A stretch of DNA of 64,000 nt. Origin: Streptomyces sp. NBC_01275 (GTDB lineage Bacteria > Actinomycetota > Actinomycetes > Streptomycetales > Streptomycetaceae). The notes under the pieces were generated by a model. The model worked only from the letters and a program-made list of their open reading frames with translations. It had not been told where the DNA came from and made no database searches. Below, in pieces: positions 8,175 to 16,652 of this stretch; position 1 is the first letter of the stretch; every line of letters starts with the position of its first letter. Location of the stretch: contig NZ_JAPEOZ010000001.1 in the NCBI RefSeq assembly GCF_026340655.1, positions 4,898,001-4,962,000 on the forward strand, in the 5' to 3' direction. The position numbers and the translations under genes were made by a program.

Positions 8175-8665
8175 TCCTCCCGATCCTTCTCGGCGAGGTG
8201 GATCACGCACACCGCGACCGCGATCAGCAGCGCCGGGTCCGCGTCGTCCCGCACGATGTCGACGCCGTACGTCTCCCGTACGTGCAGCCACCGTCGGGAG
8301 ACGACGGCCAGCAGCTCACCGTCGTACTCGACGGCGAACTCGCGGTCGAGGATCTTGCCGCTGACGTCGAGCTCGGTGCGGCCGTCGGCCAGGGCGACGC
8401 GGTAGTGGTTGCGCAGCAGGGAGAGCCGTTTTCGGCGGATCGTCGCCAGCGGCCCACCCTCCCGTTCGATCACCATCGTGTCGCGCAGGGCGAACATCTT
8501 CTGGTGGATGTCGATCAGGACCCGCCCGTGTGTGTCCTTCAGCTCGAACGTGTCGCGCAGCCGCATCGCCTTGCCGTCGACGAGGTACGCCTTGTTCCCG
8601 CGGTCGTCCTCGATCCAGTAGTCGTCACCGAAGCCGAGGAGCCGGTCGCGCACGAGGAATCTCAT
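8171..8665 (-). CDS. LURP-one-related (Tubby C-terminal-like) family protein
   Basis: 164 residues. The pattern RFLVRDRLLGFGDDYWIEDDRGNKAYLVDGKAMRLRDTFELKDTHG, then IHQKMFALRDTMVIEREG and RRWLHVRETYGVDIVRDDADPALLIAVAVCVIH, matches the LURP-one-related family, a beta barrel around a central hydrophobic helix similar to phospholipid scramblases. Biochemical function is unsettled in bacteria. No signal peptide is present. It converges with the amidase gene with overlapping stops, so antisense interference is possible. Confidence 0.85.
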   Translation of the reverse strand: MRFLVRDRLLGFGDDYWIEDDRGNKAYLVDGKAMRLRDTFELKDTHGRVLIDIHQKMFALRDTMVIEREGGPLATIRRKRLSLLRNHYRVALADGRTELDVSGKILDREFAVEYDGELLAVVSRRWLHVRETYGVDIVRDDADPALLIAVAVCVIHLAEKDRED

Positions 8666-8686
8666 GCCCTACCGGTTCCCCCGACG

Positions 8687-8860
8687 CCGGTCCGAAACGC
8701 CGTCGATAGGCCGATGGGCTGAGCGCGGTCTCGCGCCGCACGCGCGCGCGAAGGGTTGGCGGCCGTCCCCAGCCCGCTCCTGGCCGCCACCACGTCCAGC
8801 CGCTCTCGCCCCGCTCGATCAGCCGACAGGCGAGGACCGCCCTCCCCCACTGCCTGATCG
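8687..8860 (-). pseudogene. AraC/GlxA-type regulator remnant (C-terminal helix-turn-helix)
   Basis: Read on the minus strand this stretch gives pieces of the conserved AraC C-terminus in two frames: ACRLIERGES, then DVVAARSGLGTAAN after a one-base loss near 8796-8801, then LRARVRRETALSPSAYRRRFGP after a one-base gain in the CCC at 8753-8755. Joined together they give the canonical second helix-turn-helix and the PxxYRRRF end of AraC proteins. The N-terminal ligand domain is missing. It is a decayed gene behind the LURP-one-like gene. A 91-codon frame stays open across it, but the middle third is out of register. Confidence 0.6.
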
Positions 8861-8950
8861 GCGACCGCCACGAGGAGGTCCCGGCTCCTGTGAACGTCAC
8901 GACGGGTCATGCGCTGGGGTGAGCCTTCACTGTCGTGGCACCCTTGATCC

Positions 8951-10789
8951 ATGACCGACTCCTCCCCGGCCCCGACCCCTCGTCGTGTCCGAGTCCGCGC
9001 TCCCGAGCTGACCGGCGAGGGCGGCTGGCTGAACACGGGCGGACGCCAGTACACCCTCGCCGACCTGCGAGGACGCATAGTCATCCTGGACTTCTGGACG
9101 TTCTGCTGCATCAACTGTCTGCATGTCCTGGACGAGCTGCGCGAGCTGGAGGAGAAGCACCGGGACACGGTCGTCGTCATCGGCGTGCACTCGCCGAAGT
9201 TCGTGCACGAGGCCGAGCATCAGGCGGTCGTGGACGCGGTGGAGCGGTACGGCGTCGAGCACCCGGTCCTCGACGACCCGAAGCTCGCCACCTGGAAGCA
9301 GTACGCGGTGCGCGCGTGGCCGACGCTCGTCGTGATCGACCCGGAAGGGTACGTCGTCGCCCAGCACGCCGGTGAGGGGCATGCGCACGCCATCGAGCGG
9401 CTGGTTGCGGAGCTGGAGGCCGAGCACGAGGCCAAGGGCACGCTGCGGCGCGGCGACGGCCCGTACGTGGCGCCGGAACCCGAGCCGACCGCCCTGCGTT
9501 TCCCGGGCAAGGCCCTCGTTCTGCCGGGCGGGAACTTCCTGGTCAGCGACACCACCCGGCATCAGCTGGTGGAGCTGGCGGGGGACGGCGAGAGCGTCGT
9601 GCGCCGCATCGGCTCCGGTGTGCGCGGCTTCGCCGACGGCACGGCGGACACCGCGTCCTTCAACGAGCCCCAGGGGCTGGCGCTGTTCGACGACGCCACC
9701 GTGGTCGTCGCCGACACCGTCAACCACGCCCTGCGCCGCCTCGACCTCGCCTCCGGCGCGGTGACGACCCTGGCGGGCACCGGAAAGCAGTGGTGGCAGG
9801 GCTCGCCGACGTCCGGTCCGGCCCGCGAGATCGACCTCTCCTCCCCGTGGGACGTGGCGCTCTTCGGCGGCCGGGTGTGGATCGCGATGGCGGGCGTGCA
9901 CCAGCTGTGGGCGTACGACCCCGCCGACGCGTCGGTCTGCGTCGTGGCCGGCACGACCAACGAGGGGCTCGTCGACGGACCGGTCGCCGAGGCCTGGTTC
10001 GCCCAGCCCTCCGGCCTCGCGGTCACGCCCGACGGGGAGCGGCTCTGGCTCGCCGACTCCGAGACGTCCGCGCTGCGCCGGGTGGACAGGGAGGGCATCG
10101 TCCACACGGCCGTCGGCACCGGCCTGTTCGACTTCGGGCACCGCGACGGCCCGGCCGACCGGGCGCTGCTCCAGCACCCGCTGGGCGTGACCGTCCTGCC
10201 CGACGGCTCGGTCGCCGTCTGCGACACCTACAACCACGCCCTGCGCCGCTACGACCCGGCGACCGGCCAGGTCACGACCCTCGCCACGGACCTGCGGGAG
10301 CCCAGCGACGCGGTCCTCGTCGGCGACGACATCGTGGTCGTGGAGTCCGCCCGGCACCGGCTGACCCGACTGCGGCTGCCGGAGGAGGCGGTGCGAGTGG
10401 AGGCCGTCGCCCATCGCACCCAGCGCGCCGCGACCGAAGTGACGCCCGGCAAGCTCCGGTTGGACGTGATCTTCCAGGCCCCGGCCGGCCAGAAGCTGGA
10501 CACGCGGTACGGCCCGTCGACACGGCTGCTGGTCTCCGCCACCCCGCCCGAGCTGCTGCTCGCGGGGGACGGCGCGGACACGGACCTGACCCGCACCCTG
10601 GAGCTCGACCCGGCGCTCACGGAAGGGGTGTTGCACGTCTCCGCGATGGCGGCGTCCTGTGACGACGACCCGTCCAACGAGTACCCCGCCTGCCATGTCC
10701 ACCAGCAGGACTGGGGCGTTCCGGTCCGCCTCACCGAGGGCGGGGCGGACCGGCTGCCGTTGGTCCTGGCCGGGATGGACCCTCAGTAA
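8951..10789 (+). CDS. Thioredoxin-like / NHL-repeat protein (NHLRC2-like)
   Basis: 612 residues. Residues 25-160 form a thioredoxin-like domain with FWTFCCINCLHVLDELRELE, a CxxC pair at Cys53/Cys56 plus Cys52, as in thiol-disulfide oxidoreductases of the TlpA/ResA class. Residues 170-470 hold NHL beta-propeller blades, seen as repeating motifs such as FNEPQGLALFDDATVVVADTVNHALRR, QPSGLAVTPDGERLWLADS and HPLGVTVLPDGSVAVCDTYNHALRR. A small beta domain closes the protein. No signal peptide is seen, so it is probably cytoplasmic. The same architecture occurs in animal NHLRC2. Substrate unknown. It appears monocistronic. Confidence 0.92.
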   Translation: MTDSSPAPTPRRVRVRAPELTGEGGWLNTGGRQYTLADLRGRIVILDFWTFCCINCLHVLDELRELEEKHRDTVVVIGVHSPKFVHEAEHQAVVDAVERYGVEHPVLDDPKLATWKQYAVRAWPTLVVIDPEGYVVAQHAGEGHAHAIERLVAELEAEHEAKGTLRRGDGPYVAPEPEPTALRFPGKALVLPGGNFLVSDTTRHQLVELAGDGESVVRRIGSGVRGFADGTADTASFNEPQGLALFDDATVVVADTVNHALRRLDLASGAVTTLAGTGKQWWQGSPTSGPAREIDLSSPWDVALFGGRVWIAMAGVHQLWAYDPADASVCVVAGTTNEGLVDGPVAEAWFAQPSGLAVTPDGERLWLADSETSALRRVDREGIVHTAVGTGLFDFGHRDGPADRALLQHPLGVTVLPDGSVAVCDTYNHALRRYDPATGQVTTLATDLREPSDAVLVGDDIVVVESARHRLTRLRLPEEAVRVEAVAHRTQRAATEVTPGKLRLDVIFQAPAGQKLDTRYGPSTRLLVSATPPELLLAGDGADTDLTRTLELDPALTEGVLHVSAMAASCDDDPSNEYPACHVHQQDWGVPVRLTEGGADRLPLVLAGMDPQ

Positions 10790-10870
10790 CTCCCTGAGCA
10801 ATCCCAACTCCCTGAGCAACCCCGGAACTCCCTGAGGCACCCCGGACCCTGAACAACCCCGGAATTCTCC
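10790..10870. repeat. Imperfect 20-bp tandem repeat after the NHL gene
   Basis: Variants of CTCCCTGAGCAACCCCGGAA follow one another about four times between the NHL gene stop and the small membrane protein gene. Non-coding. No strong hairpin is evident. Confidence 0.6.
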
Positions 10871-10884
10871 GAGCGACTCCGGCC

Positions 10885-11049
10885 TCAGCGGCGGCGCGGG
10901 CGTGGCGCCAGCTTGTACAGGGCCACGCCCGCGGCCACCAGGGTGGTGGCCGTGACCATCAGCGCCATGCTGTTCATCCACAGGCCGGTGGCCGCGAGGG
11001 TCGCGCCGCCCGCACCGGTGGTACCGGCGCCGATCACTCTTCCGTACAT
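10885..11049 (-). CDS. Small membrane protein (54 residues)
   Basis: 54 codons from ATG 11047-11049, with AGGAGA at good distance. One or two hydrophobic segments are visible (GAGGATLAATGLWMNSMALM and MVTATTLVAAGVALYKLA), followed by a basic tail PRPRRR. No family is recognised. It follows the glycosyltransferase gene on the same strand with a gap of 38 nt, so it is probably the last gene of that operon and may be an accessory subunit of the membrane glycosyltransferase. That role is inferred from position only. Confidence 0.72.
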   Translation of the reverse strand: MYGRVIGAGTTGAGGATLAATGLWMNSMALMVTATTLVAAGVALYKLAPRPRRR

Positions 11050-11087
11050 CGTGCGTCTCCTAGGAGGGTTGGTGCGTGGGGGGCGGT

Positions 11088-12242
11088 TCAGGTGGACACC
11101 CACTTCTCCTCGCTGCGGCGCACCAGGCCCCACAGCGAGGAGAAGTAGACGGCGTGCTGGAACAGGTCGTAGAGCATCTCCGGGAGCATCAGCACCGCGA
11201 CCAGGACGGCCCTGGGCCCGGCGCGGCGTACGGAGACGGTCTTCTCGACCACGAAGAGCAGGCCGATCGCCGTCCAGAACGGTGAGAGGCCGGGCAGGCC
11301 GTACAGCGCCGTGGACGTGATCATGAAGGTCAGGTAGACCAGGAAGGACAGCGCGCCGAAGCCCATCAGGAACTGCTGGGCGAAGTAGCGGGCGGTGACG
11401 CGGGTCCAGCCGTAGTCGCGGAGGTTCTCCAGGGCGCCGCGCTGCCAGCGCAGCCGCTGGTGCCAGAGCTTGCCCAGGGTGGGCATGACCTCGGTGACGA
11501 CCTCGCAGCCGACCGGGGACATGGCGCGGTAGCCGAGGGTCTTGACCGCCTTCGTCATCTCGTCGTCCTCGGTGAGCGAGGCGAGGCTGTAGTAGCCGCT
11601 GCCGCCGCCGATCACCCCGGCGCGGCGGGCGGCCCGCACCTCGCGCAGCACCCGGGCGCGGAACATCGTCCCGGTGCCGGTGAGGACCTGGGCCTTGCCG
11701 CCGGTGCGTTCCAGTTCCCAGGCGTAGCGGTGGAACTCCATGCGCTGGAGCAGGCCGAGGAAGCCGCCGCCCTGCTCGCCGTAGAAGACGCCGCCGACGG
11801 CGCCGACCTTGCGGTTGAAGGTGGCGAGGGCGGTCTCGGCGAACCACGGGTTGAGGACGGTGTCGGCGTCCTGCACCAGCAGCAGGTCCCGGTCGTCCAG
11901 GTGGGGCAGGATCCAGGCGATGGCCTGGTTGAGGGCGCCCGCCTTCTTGTGCGTGTTGCCCTGGGTGTGGAAGACCTGCGCGCCCAGGGCCGCGGCGACG
12001 GCGGCGGTGTCGTCGGTGCAGTTGTCGGCGACCACCACGATCAGGTCCGGCCGCCGGGTCTGCTCCCACAGGCCGTCGATGGCGGCGGCGATGCGGTCCG
12101 CTTCGTTGTGGGCCGGTATCAGGACCGCGAGGCGTGGTCTGACGGTCGGTTCCTCGGGGGCGGCGTGGGCACGGCGGGTGGCGTGGCGGCGCGGCTGCGG
12201 GCCGCGGGTGGCCGGGCCGGCGGGTGCTGCCGGATCGAGCAC
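11088..12242 (-). CDS. Family 2 processive-type membrane glycosyltransferase
   Basis: 384 residues from GTG 12240-12242, the most likely start (GGGGGG upstream). An upstream ATG at 12353 adds a non-conserved leader. The GT-A domain begins LAVLIPAHNEADRIAAAIDGL. D115-A-D117 in LLLVQDADTVLN is the metal/UDP site, TEDDEMTKAVKTLGYR carries the catalytic-base ED motif, and HQRLRWQRGALEN is the Q-x-x-RW signature of cellulose/chitin/hyaluronan-synthase-like enzymes. Three to four C-terminal membrane helices follow (FLMGFGALSFLVYLTFMI and onward). It probably adds sugars from UDP-sugars to a growing polysaccharide at the membrane. The polymer is unknown. It pairs with the small membrane protein downstream. 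Confidence 0.85.
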   Translation of the reverse strand: MLDPAAPAGPATRGPQPRRHATRRAHAAPEEPTVRPRLAVLIPAHNEADRIAAAIDGLWEQTRRPDLIVVVADNCTDDTAAVAAALGAQVFHTQGNTHKKAGALNQAIAWILPHLDDRDLLLVQDADTVLNPWFAETALATFNRKVGAVGGVFYGEQGGGFLGLLQRMEFHRYAWELERTGGKAQVLTGTGTMFRARVLREVRAARRAGVIGGGSGYYSLASLTEDDEMTKAVKTLGYRAMSPVGCEVVTEVMPTLGKLWHQRLRWQRGALENLRDYGWTRVTARYFAQQFLMGFGALSFLVYLTFMITSTALYGLPGLSPFWTAIGLLFVVEKTVSVRRAGPRAVLVAVLMLPEMLYDLFQHAVYFSSLWGLVRRSEEKWVST

Positions 12243-12435
12243 GGCAGGACCCCCCCTGTCGTGAAACGGGCAGGGTCCGGTACCGCATGTCCCCGGACCC
12301 CTGAGACCTCCCGAGTCTTCACGATTTCCGCATAACCCGGCAAGTTGTCCCAAGTAACGGAGTGCTCACGGTTGTCTTTGTTTGTCCTGTGAGTGCCGCC
12401 GCGAGTGCGGTGTCGGGTGCCCGCGCCGCGGGTCG

Positions 12436-13734
12436 TCATCCCTCCAGGAACGCCACCAGCGCGTTGGCCAGCAGATACGGGTCGGCGTCGCCGCACAACT
12501 CCCGGGCGCTGTGCATCGACAGGATGGCCACCCCGATGTCGACGGTGCGGATGCCGTGCCGGGCCGCGGTGATCGGGCCGATGGTCGTGCCGCACGGCAT
12601 GGAGTTGTTGGAGACGAACGACTGGAAGGGGACGCCCGCCTTCTCGCAGGCGGCGGCGAACACCGCCCGACCGGTACCGTCCGTGGCGTAGCGGTTGTTG
12701 ACGTTGACCTTGAGGATGGGGCCGCCGTTGACGCGCGGGTGGTGCGTCGGGTCGTGCCGCTCCGCGTAGTTGGGGTGGACGGCGTGACCGGTGTCGGAGG
12801 ACAGACAGACGGTGGCCGCGAAGGCTCTCGCCCGGTCCTCGTACGACCCGCCGCGCGCGAACACCGAGCGCTCCAGCACGCTGCCGAGCAGCGGCCCGTC
12901 CGCGCCGGTGTCCGACTGCGAGCCGTTCTCCTCGTGGTCGAACGCGGCCAGCACCGGGATGAACGGCGGCTCGCCCGCGCCGGTCGCCACGGCCGCCAGC
13001 GCCGCCGTGGCGGCGTGCACGGACAGCAGGTTGTCCATCCGCGGGCCGGCCAGCAGCTCCTGGTCGCGGCCCAGGTAGGCGGGCGGCTCCACGGAGTGCG
13101 TCATCAGGTCCCAGCCGGTGACCTCGCCCGCGGCCAGCCCGGACTCCTGCTCCAGGAAGGCGATCAGGTCGCCGTCGTGCACGGCGCCGCTCAGCCCCCA
13201 GACGGGCTGGAGGTGGCGCTGTTTGTCGAGCTTGAGGCCGTCGGTGTTGACCGCGCGGTCGAGGTGGATCGCGAGCTGCGGCACGCGCAGCAGGGGCCGG
13301 CCGACGTCGACCAGGCGCGTCGAGCCGTCCCGCAGGGTCAGCCGGCCCGCCAGGCCCAGGTCGCGGTCGAGCCAGGAGTTGAGCAGCGGCCCGCCGTAGA
13401 TCTCCACGGCCACCTGACGCCAGCCGTGCGCCCCGGTGTCGGGCAGCGGCTTGACGCGCAGGTTGGGGGAGTCGGTGTGCGCCCCGACGATCCGGAACGG
13501 CGTGTGCGGCGCGGCGCCCTCCGGGACGTACCAGGCCACGATGGCGCCCCCGCGCAGCACGTACTTGCCGCCGCTCGTCGCGTCCCAGGCGTCGGTCTCC
13601 GCGACCTGCCGGAAGCCTGCCTTCTCCAACCGCTGCGCCGCGTTCGCCACGGCGTGGTACGGCGACGGGCTCGCCGTCAGGAACGTCATGAGGTCGTCGG
13701 TGTGGCCGCGGTCGAAGCGGATGGGTTCGCTCAT
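12436..13734 (-). CDS. M18 family aminopeptidase (aspartyl aminopeptidase-like)
   Basis: 432 residues from ATG 13732-13734 with AAGGTG upstream. Metal ligands of the M18/MH clan are visible: His in GAHTDSPNLRVKP, Asp and Glu-Glu in AFDHEENGSQSDTGADGPLL, Asp in SSDTGHAVHPNYAERHDP, and a final His in the C-terminal GIRTVDIGVAILSMHSARELCG. The enzyme removes N-terminal acidic or neutral residues from peptides in the cytoplasm and usually forms dodecamers. Length is typical. An upstream terminator isolates it from the acyl-CoA dehydrogenase gene, so it has its own promoter. Confidence 0.95.
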   Translation of the reverse strand: MSEPIRFDRGHTDDLMTFLTASPSPYHAVANAAQRLEKAGFRQVAETDAWDATSGGKYVLRGGAIVAWYVPEGAAPHTPFRIVGAHTDSPNLRVKPLPDTGAHGWRQVAVEIYGGPLLNSWLDRDLGLAGRLTLRDGSTRLVDVGRPLLRVPQLAIHLDRAVNTDGLKLDKQRHLQPVWGLSGAVHDGDLIAFLEQESGLAAGEVTGWDLMTHSVEPPAYLGRDQELLAGPRMDNLLSVHAATAALAAVATGAGEPPFIPVLAAFDHEENGSQSDTGADGPLLGSVLERSVFARGGSYEDRARAFAATVCLSSDTGHAVHPNYAERHDPTHHPRVNGGPILKVNVNNRYATDGTGRAVFAAACEKAGVPFQSFVSNNSMPCGTTIGPITAARHGIRTVDIGVAILSMHSARELCGDADPYLLANALVAFLEG

Positions 13735-13755
13735 GGGGTTCACCTTAACGACGGA

Positions 13756-13791
13756 CGAGAGCCCGCTCCCGGCTGTGGGAACGGGCCCTCG
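13756..13791 (-). terminator. Terminator of the acyl-CoA dehydrogenase gene
   Basis: A 15-pair inverted repeat with two mismatches (arms around GAGCCCGCTCCC and GGGAACGGGCCCTC) lies between the dehydrogenase stop and the aminopeptidase start on the minus strand. Confidence 0.6.
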
Positions 13792-13846
13792 TGAGGACGG
13801 TGTGCAGTTTCGCTGAGCTGTGCCGATGTGTCCTAGAACGCGACCA

Positions 13847-13921
13847 GGAAGGCGACCTGGGAGGGTGGCTCGGAGGGCGACCTGGAGGGTGGCTCGGAAG
13901 GCGGCAGGCGGCTCGGAGGCG
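13847..13921. repeat. About 30-bp imperfect tandem repeat
   Basis: The block GCGACCTGGGAGGGTGGCTC recurs about two and a half times immediately after the dehydrogenase stop. Non-coding. Confidence 0.55.
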
Positions 13922-13923
13922 TC

Positions 13924-15750
13924 TTAGAACGCGGCCTCGTCCAGCTCCATCAGGTCCAGCTCGACGCTCGCGGCGACCTTGCGGGCCAGGGTGACGCCGG
14001 GCAGGACGTTGGCCGCGAAGAACTTCGCCGCCGCGATCTTGCCGGTGTAGAAGGCCTTGTCCTTCGCCGACGCCGTCTCCAGCTTCTCGGCGGCGATCGC
14101 GGCGCCCTTGAGGAGCAGGTAGCCGACGACCACGTCGCCGGAGGCGAGCAGCAGGCGGGTGGTGTTCAGGCCCACCTTGTAGATGTTCTTGACGTCCTGC
14201 TCGGTGGCCGCGAGGTCGGTGAGCATCAGGCCGACGATCGCCTCCAGCTCCACGGCCGCCTTCGCGAGGTGCTCGCGGGCGCCCGCCAGGTCCTCGCCCC
14301 CGGTGCCCAGGGCCAGGAACTTCTTGATGTCCTCGGCGAGGGAGTTCAGCGCCGCGCCCTGGTTGCGGACGATCTTCCGGAAGAAGAAGTCCTGGCCCTG
14401 GATCGCGGTCGTGCCCTCGTACAGGGTGTCGATCTTGGCGTCGCGGATGTACTGCTCGATCGGGTACTCCTGCAGGAAGCCGGAGCCGCCGAAGGTCTGC
14501 AGCGACTGGGCGAGCTGCTCGTAGCCCTTCTCGGAGCCGTAGCCCTTGACGATCGGCAGGAGCAGGTCGTTGAGCGCGTGCTCGGGCTTGGCGTCCTCGC
14601 CGTTCGCCTCCTTGACGGCGATGGCGTCCTGGACGGAGGCCGTGTAAAGGACGAGGGCGCGCATGCCCTCGGCGTACGCCTTCTGCGTGATCAGCGAGCG
14701 GCGCACGTCGGGGTGGTGGGTGATGGTGACCTTGGGCGCGGCCTTGTCCCCGAACTGCGCGAGGTCGGAGCCCTGGACGCGCTCCTTGGCGTACTCCAGC
14801 GCGTTCAGGTAGCCGGTCGAGAGGGTGGAGATCGCCTTCGTGCCGACCATCATGCGGGCGAACTCGATGATCCGGAACATCTGGCGGATGCCGTCGTGCC
14901 TGTCGCCGATCAGCCAGCCCTTGGCGGGGTGCCGGTCGCCGAAGGTCATCTCGCAGGTGTTGGACGCCTTCAGGCCCATCTTGTGCTCGACGTTCGTGGC
15001 GTAGGCGCCGTTGCGCTCGCCCAGCTCGCCGGTCTCGAAGTCGAAGAGGAACTTCGGGACGAGGAAGAGGGACAGGCCCTTGGTGCCCGGTCCCGCGCCC
15101 TCGGGACGGGCCAGCACGTAGTGGAAGATGTTCTCCGACATGTCGTGCTCACCCGAGGTGATGAAGCGCTTCACGCCCTCGATGTGCCAGGAGCCGTCCT
15201 CCTGCTGGATCGCCTTGGTGCGGCCGGCGCCCACGTCCGAGCCGGCGTCCGGCTCGGTGAGGACCATGGTGGAGCCCCACTGCCGGTCGACGGCGATCTG
15301 CGCGATCTTCTTCTGGACGTCGTTGCCCTCGTCGAAGAGGATGCCGGCGAAGGCCGGGCCGGAGGAGTACATCCACACGGCCGGGTTCGCGCCCAGGATC
15401 AGCTCCGCGTACGCCCAGATCAGCGACGGCGGGGCGGTGGTGCCGCCGATCTCCTCGGGCAGGCCGAGGCGCCAGTACTCGGAGTCCATGAAGGCCTGGT
15501 AGCTCTTCTTGAAGGACGCGGGGACCGGGGCGGTGTTGGTCTCCGGGTCGAAGACCGGCGGGTTGCGGTCGGCGTCGGCGAAGGACTCCGCCAGCTCGTT
15601 CTCCGCGAGGCGCGTCAGCTCGTCGAGGATGCTCTTCGCGGTGTCCGTGTCCATCTCCGCGAAGGGGCCGGTGCCGTACAGCTTGTCGCGGCCGAGCACC
15701 TCGAAGAGGTTGAACTCGATGTCGCGGAGATTCGACTTGTAGTGCCCCAT
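13924..15750 (-). CDS. Acyl-CoA dehydrogenase (long, DmdC-like type)
   Basis: 608 residues from ATG 15748-15750 (GGAG upstream; the frame extends to 15783, but [17 protein letters not shown] is the family's usual N-terminus). FAD and substrate motifs are [32 protein letters not shown] and [32 protein letters not shown]. The catalytic base Glu lies in [20 protein letters not shown]. The extra C-terminal domain (about 480-608) is characteristic of the 600-residue class that includes 3-methylmercaptopropionyl-CoA dehydrogenase. It catalyses alpha,beta-oxidation of an acyl-CoA with electron transfer to ETF in the cytoplasm. Substrate unknown. Two 22-bp direct repeats upstream are candidate operators. 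Confidence 0.93.
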   Translation of the reverse strand: MGHYKSNLRDIEFNLFEVLGRDKLYGTGPFAEMDTDTAKSILDELTRLAENELAESFADADRNPPVFDPETNTAPVPASFKKSYQAFMDSEYWRLGLPEEIGGTTAPPSLIWAYAELILGANPAVWMYSSGPAFAGILFDEGNDVQKKIAQIAVDRQWGSTMVLTEPDAGSDVGAGRTKAIQQEDGSWHIEGVKRFITSGEHDMSENIFHYVLARPEGAGPGTKGLSLFLVPKFLFDFETGELGERNGAYATNVEHKMGLKASNTCEMTFGDRHPAKGWLIGDRHDGIRQMFRIIEFARMMVGTKAISTLSTGYLNALEYAKERVQGSDLAQFGDKAAPKVTITHHPDVRRSLITQKAYAEGMRALVLYTASVQDAIAVKEANGEDAKPEHALNDLLLPIVKGYGSEKGYEQLAQSLQTFGGSGFLQEYPIEQYIRDAKIDTLYEGTTAIQGQDFFFRKIVRNQGAALNSLAEDIKKFLALGTGGEDLAGAREHLAKAAVELEAIVGLMLTDLAATEQDVKNIYKVGLNTTRLLLASGDVVVGYLLLKGAAIAAEKLETASAKDKAFYTGKIAAAKFFAANVLPGVTLARKVAASVELDLMELDEAAF

Positions 15751-15800
15751 GGCGACTGCTCCGTAGAGAGATCGGCGAGGCACTGACTCCTCGCGCCTAA

Positions 15801-15845
15801 TTCACGTGCCAACAGATAGCTAGTTCACGTACCAACAAGTAGCTA
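15801..15845. promoter_or_regulatory. Direct-repeat operator candidate of the acyl-CoA dehydrogenase gene
   Basis: Two 22-bp copies (15801-15822 and 15824-15845) share TTCACGT-CCAACA--TAGCTA and differ at three bases, with a 23-bp period. They lie downstream of a possible minus-strand promoter (TTGCGA, 15 nt, TAGCAT), the position expected for a repressor roadblock. The binding protein is unknown; TetR-type fatty-acid regulators are one possibility. Confidence 0.5.
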
Positions 15846-15948
15846 CGATGATGCTACCCGTCGGTAATAAGTCGCAACCCCAACTCGGCCAAGTGTGAGA
15901 AGGGTCTACCTCTCTCGGGCGGCCTCCCCACTCGGTACGCTTGCGCGC

Positions 15949-16452
15949 ATGTACGGTTACGGCCAGCCCATGGACGGGGGCGCCGCGCAGCAGCAGTACG
16001 CGCCGCCGCAGCAGCAGATGCCCGGCGGCATGGGCGGCGGCATGGGCGGCTACGGCCAGCAGCAGCAGCCGCCGCTCTACCCCGAGCCGTCCCCGCCCTC
16101 CCTCGCCGACGCGGTGCGCGCCTTCACCACCGGGCAGTTGGCCGCCGAGGACTTCCAGCAGGTCTTCGCGACCTCCAAGGTGTACTGCCCGCGCGGCGAC
16201 AACCCCGGCTTCCTGGCCCTGCACAACACCCAGCAGCCGGTCATCCCGATGTTCACCTCCCTCAAGGAGCTGCGCCGGTACGCGGGCAAGGAGTCCAAGT
16301 ACTTCGTGATCACCGGCGCCGAGATGATCGACCTGCTGCCCACCGGCTACGGCTTCGTCCTCGACATGGAGGGCGAGCACCGGATGGTCTTCGATGCGAA
16401 GGCGGTCGAACAGATGGTCGACTTCGCGATGCGGCGGATGTACGGCGGCTGA
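15949..16452 (+). CDS. SseB family protein
   Basis: 167 residues from ATG 15949-15951. The first 45 residues are a Gly/Gln/Met-rich tail (QQQYAPPQQQMPGGMGGGMG). The rest is an SseB-type domain: LADAVRAFTTGQLAAEDFQQVFATSKVYCPRG, IPMFTSLKELRRYAG and VITGAEMIDLLPTGYGFVLDMEGEHRMVF. SseB domains bind partner proteins and are common in actinobacteria without known catalysis. TACGCT at 15936-15941 sits 7 nt before the ATG, so the mRNA is probably leaderless. It is divergent from the acyl-CoA dehydrogenase gene and followed by a good terminator. Confidence 0.85.
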   Translation: MYGYGQPMDGGAAQQQYAPPQQQMPGGMGGGMGGYGQQQQPPLYPEPSPPSLADAVRAFTTGQLAAEDFQQVFATSKVYCPRGDNPGFLALHNTQQPVIPMFTSLKELRRYAGKESKYFVITGAEMIDLLPTGYGFVLDMEGEHRMVFDAKAVEQMVDFAMRRMYGG

Positions 16453-16453
16453 G

Positions 16454-16492
16454 GGGACCCGGCCGGGCCCTGGCCCGGCCTGAGCGGGTCCC
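16454..16492 (+). terminator. Terminator of the SseB-like gene
   Basis: Nested inverted repeats (GGGACCC with GGGTCCC outside, GGCCGGGCC with GGCCCGGCC inside) start directly after the stop codon. Confidence 0.75.
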
Positions 16493-16652
16493 GGACGGCA
16501 GAAAACCTCTCCGCGATTGTCACAGGCATGCCATAGGCTGCCCTCAAGTAGCCGCGCCCCGCGCGCAACCGCTCTTTCGCGGTCGCGCCCGGGCGTCGCG
16601 CGGCGCTCTCGACTCCCGGCGACGCCGGGTTCTTTCGTGGGGGTTCATCACT

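Noticed and set aside
11460..12335. Plus-strand ORF across the glycosyltransferase gene
   Set aside because: Antisense shadow; the minus strand carries all family 2 motifs.
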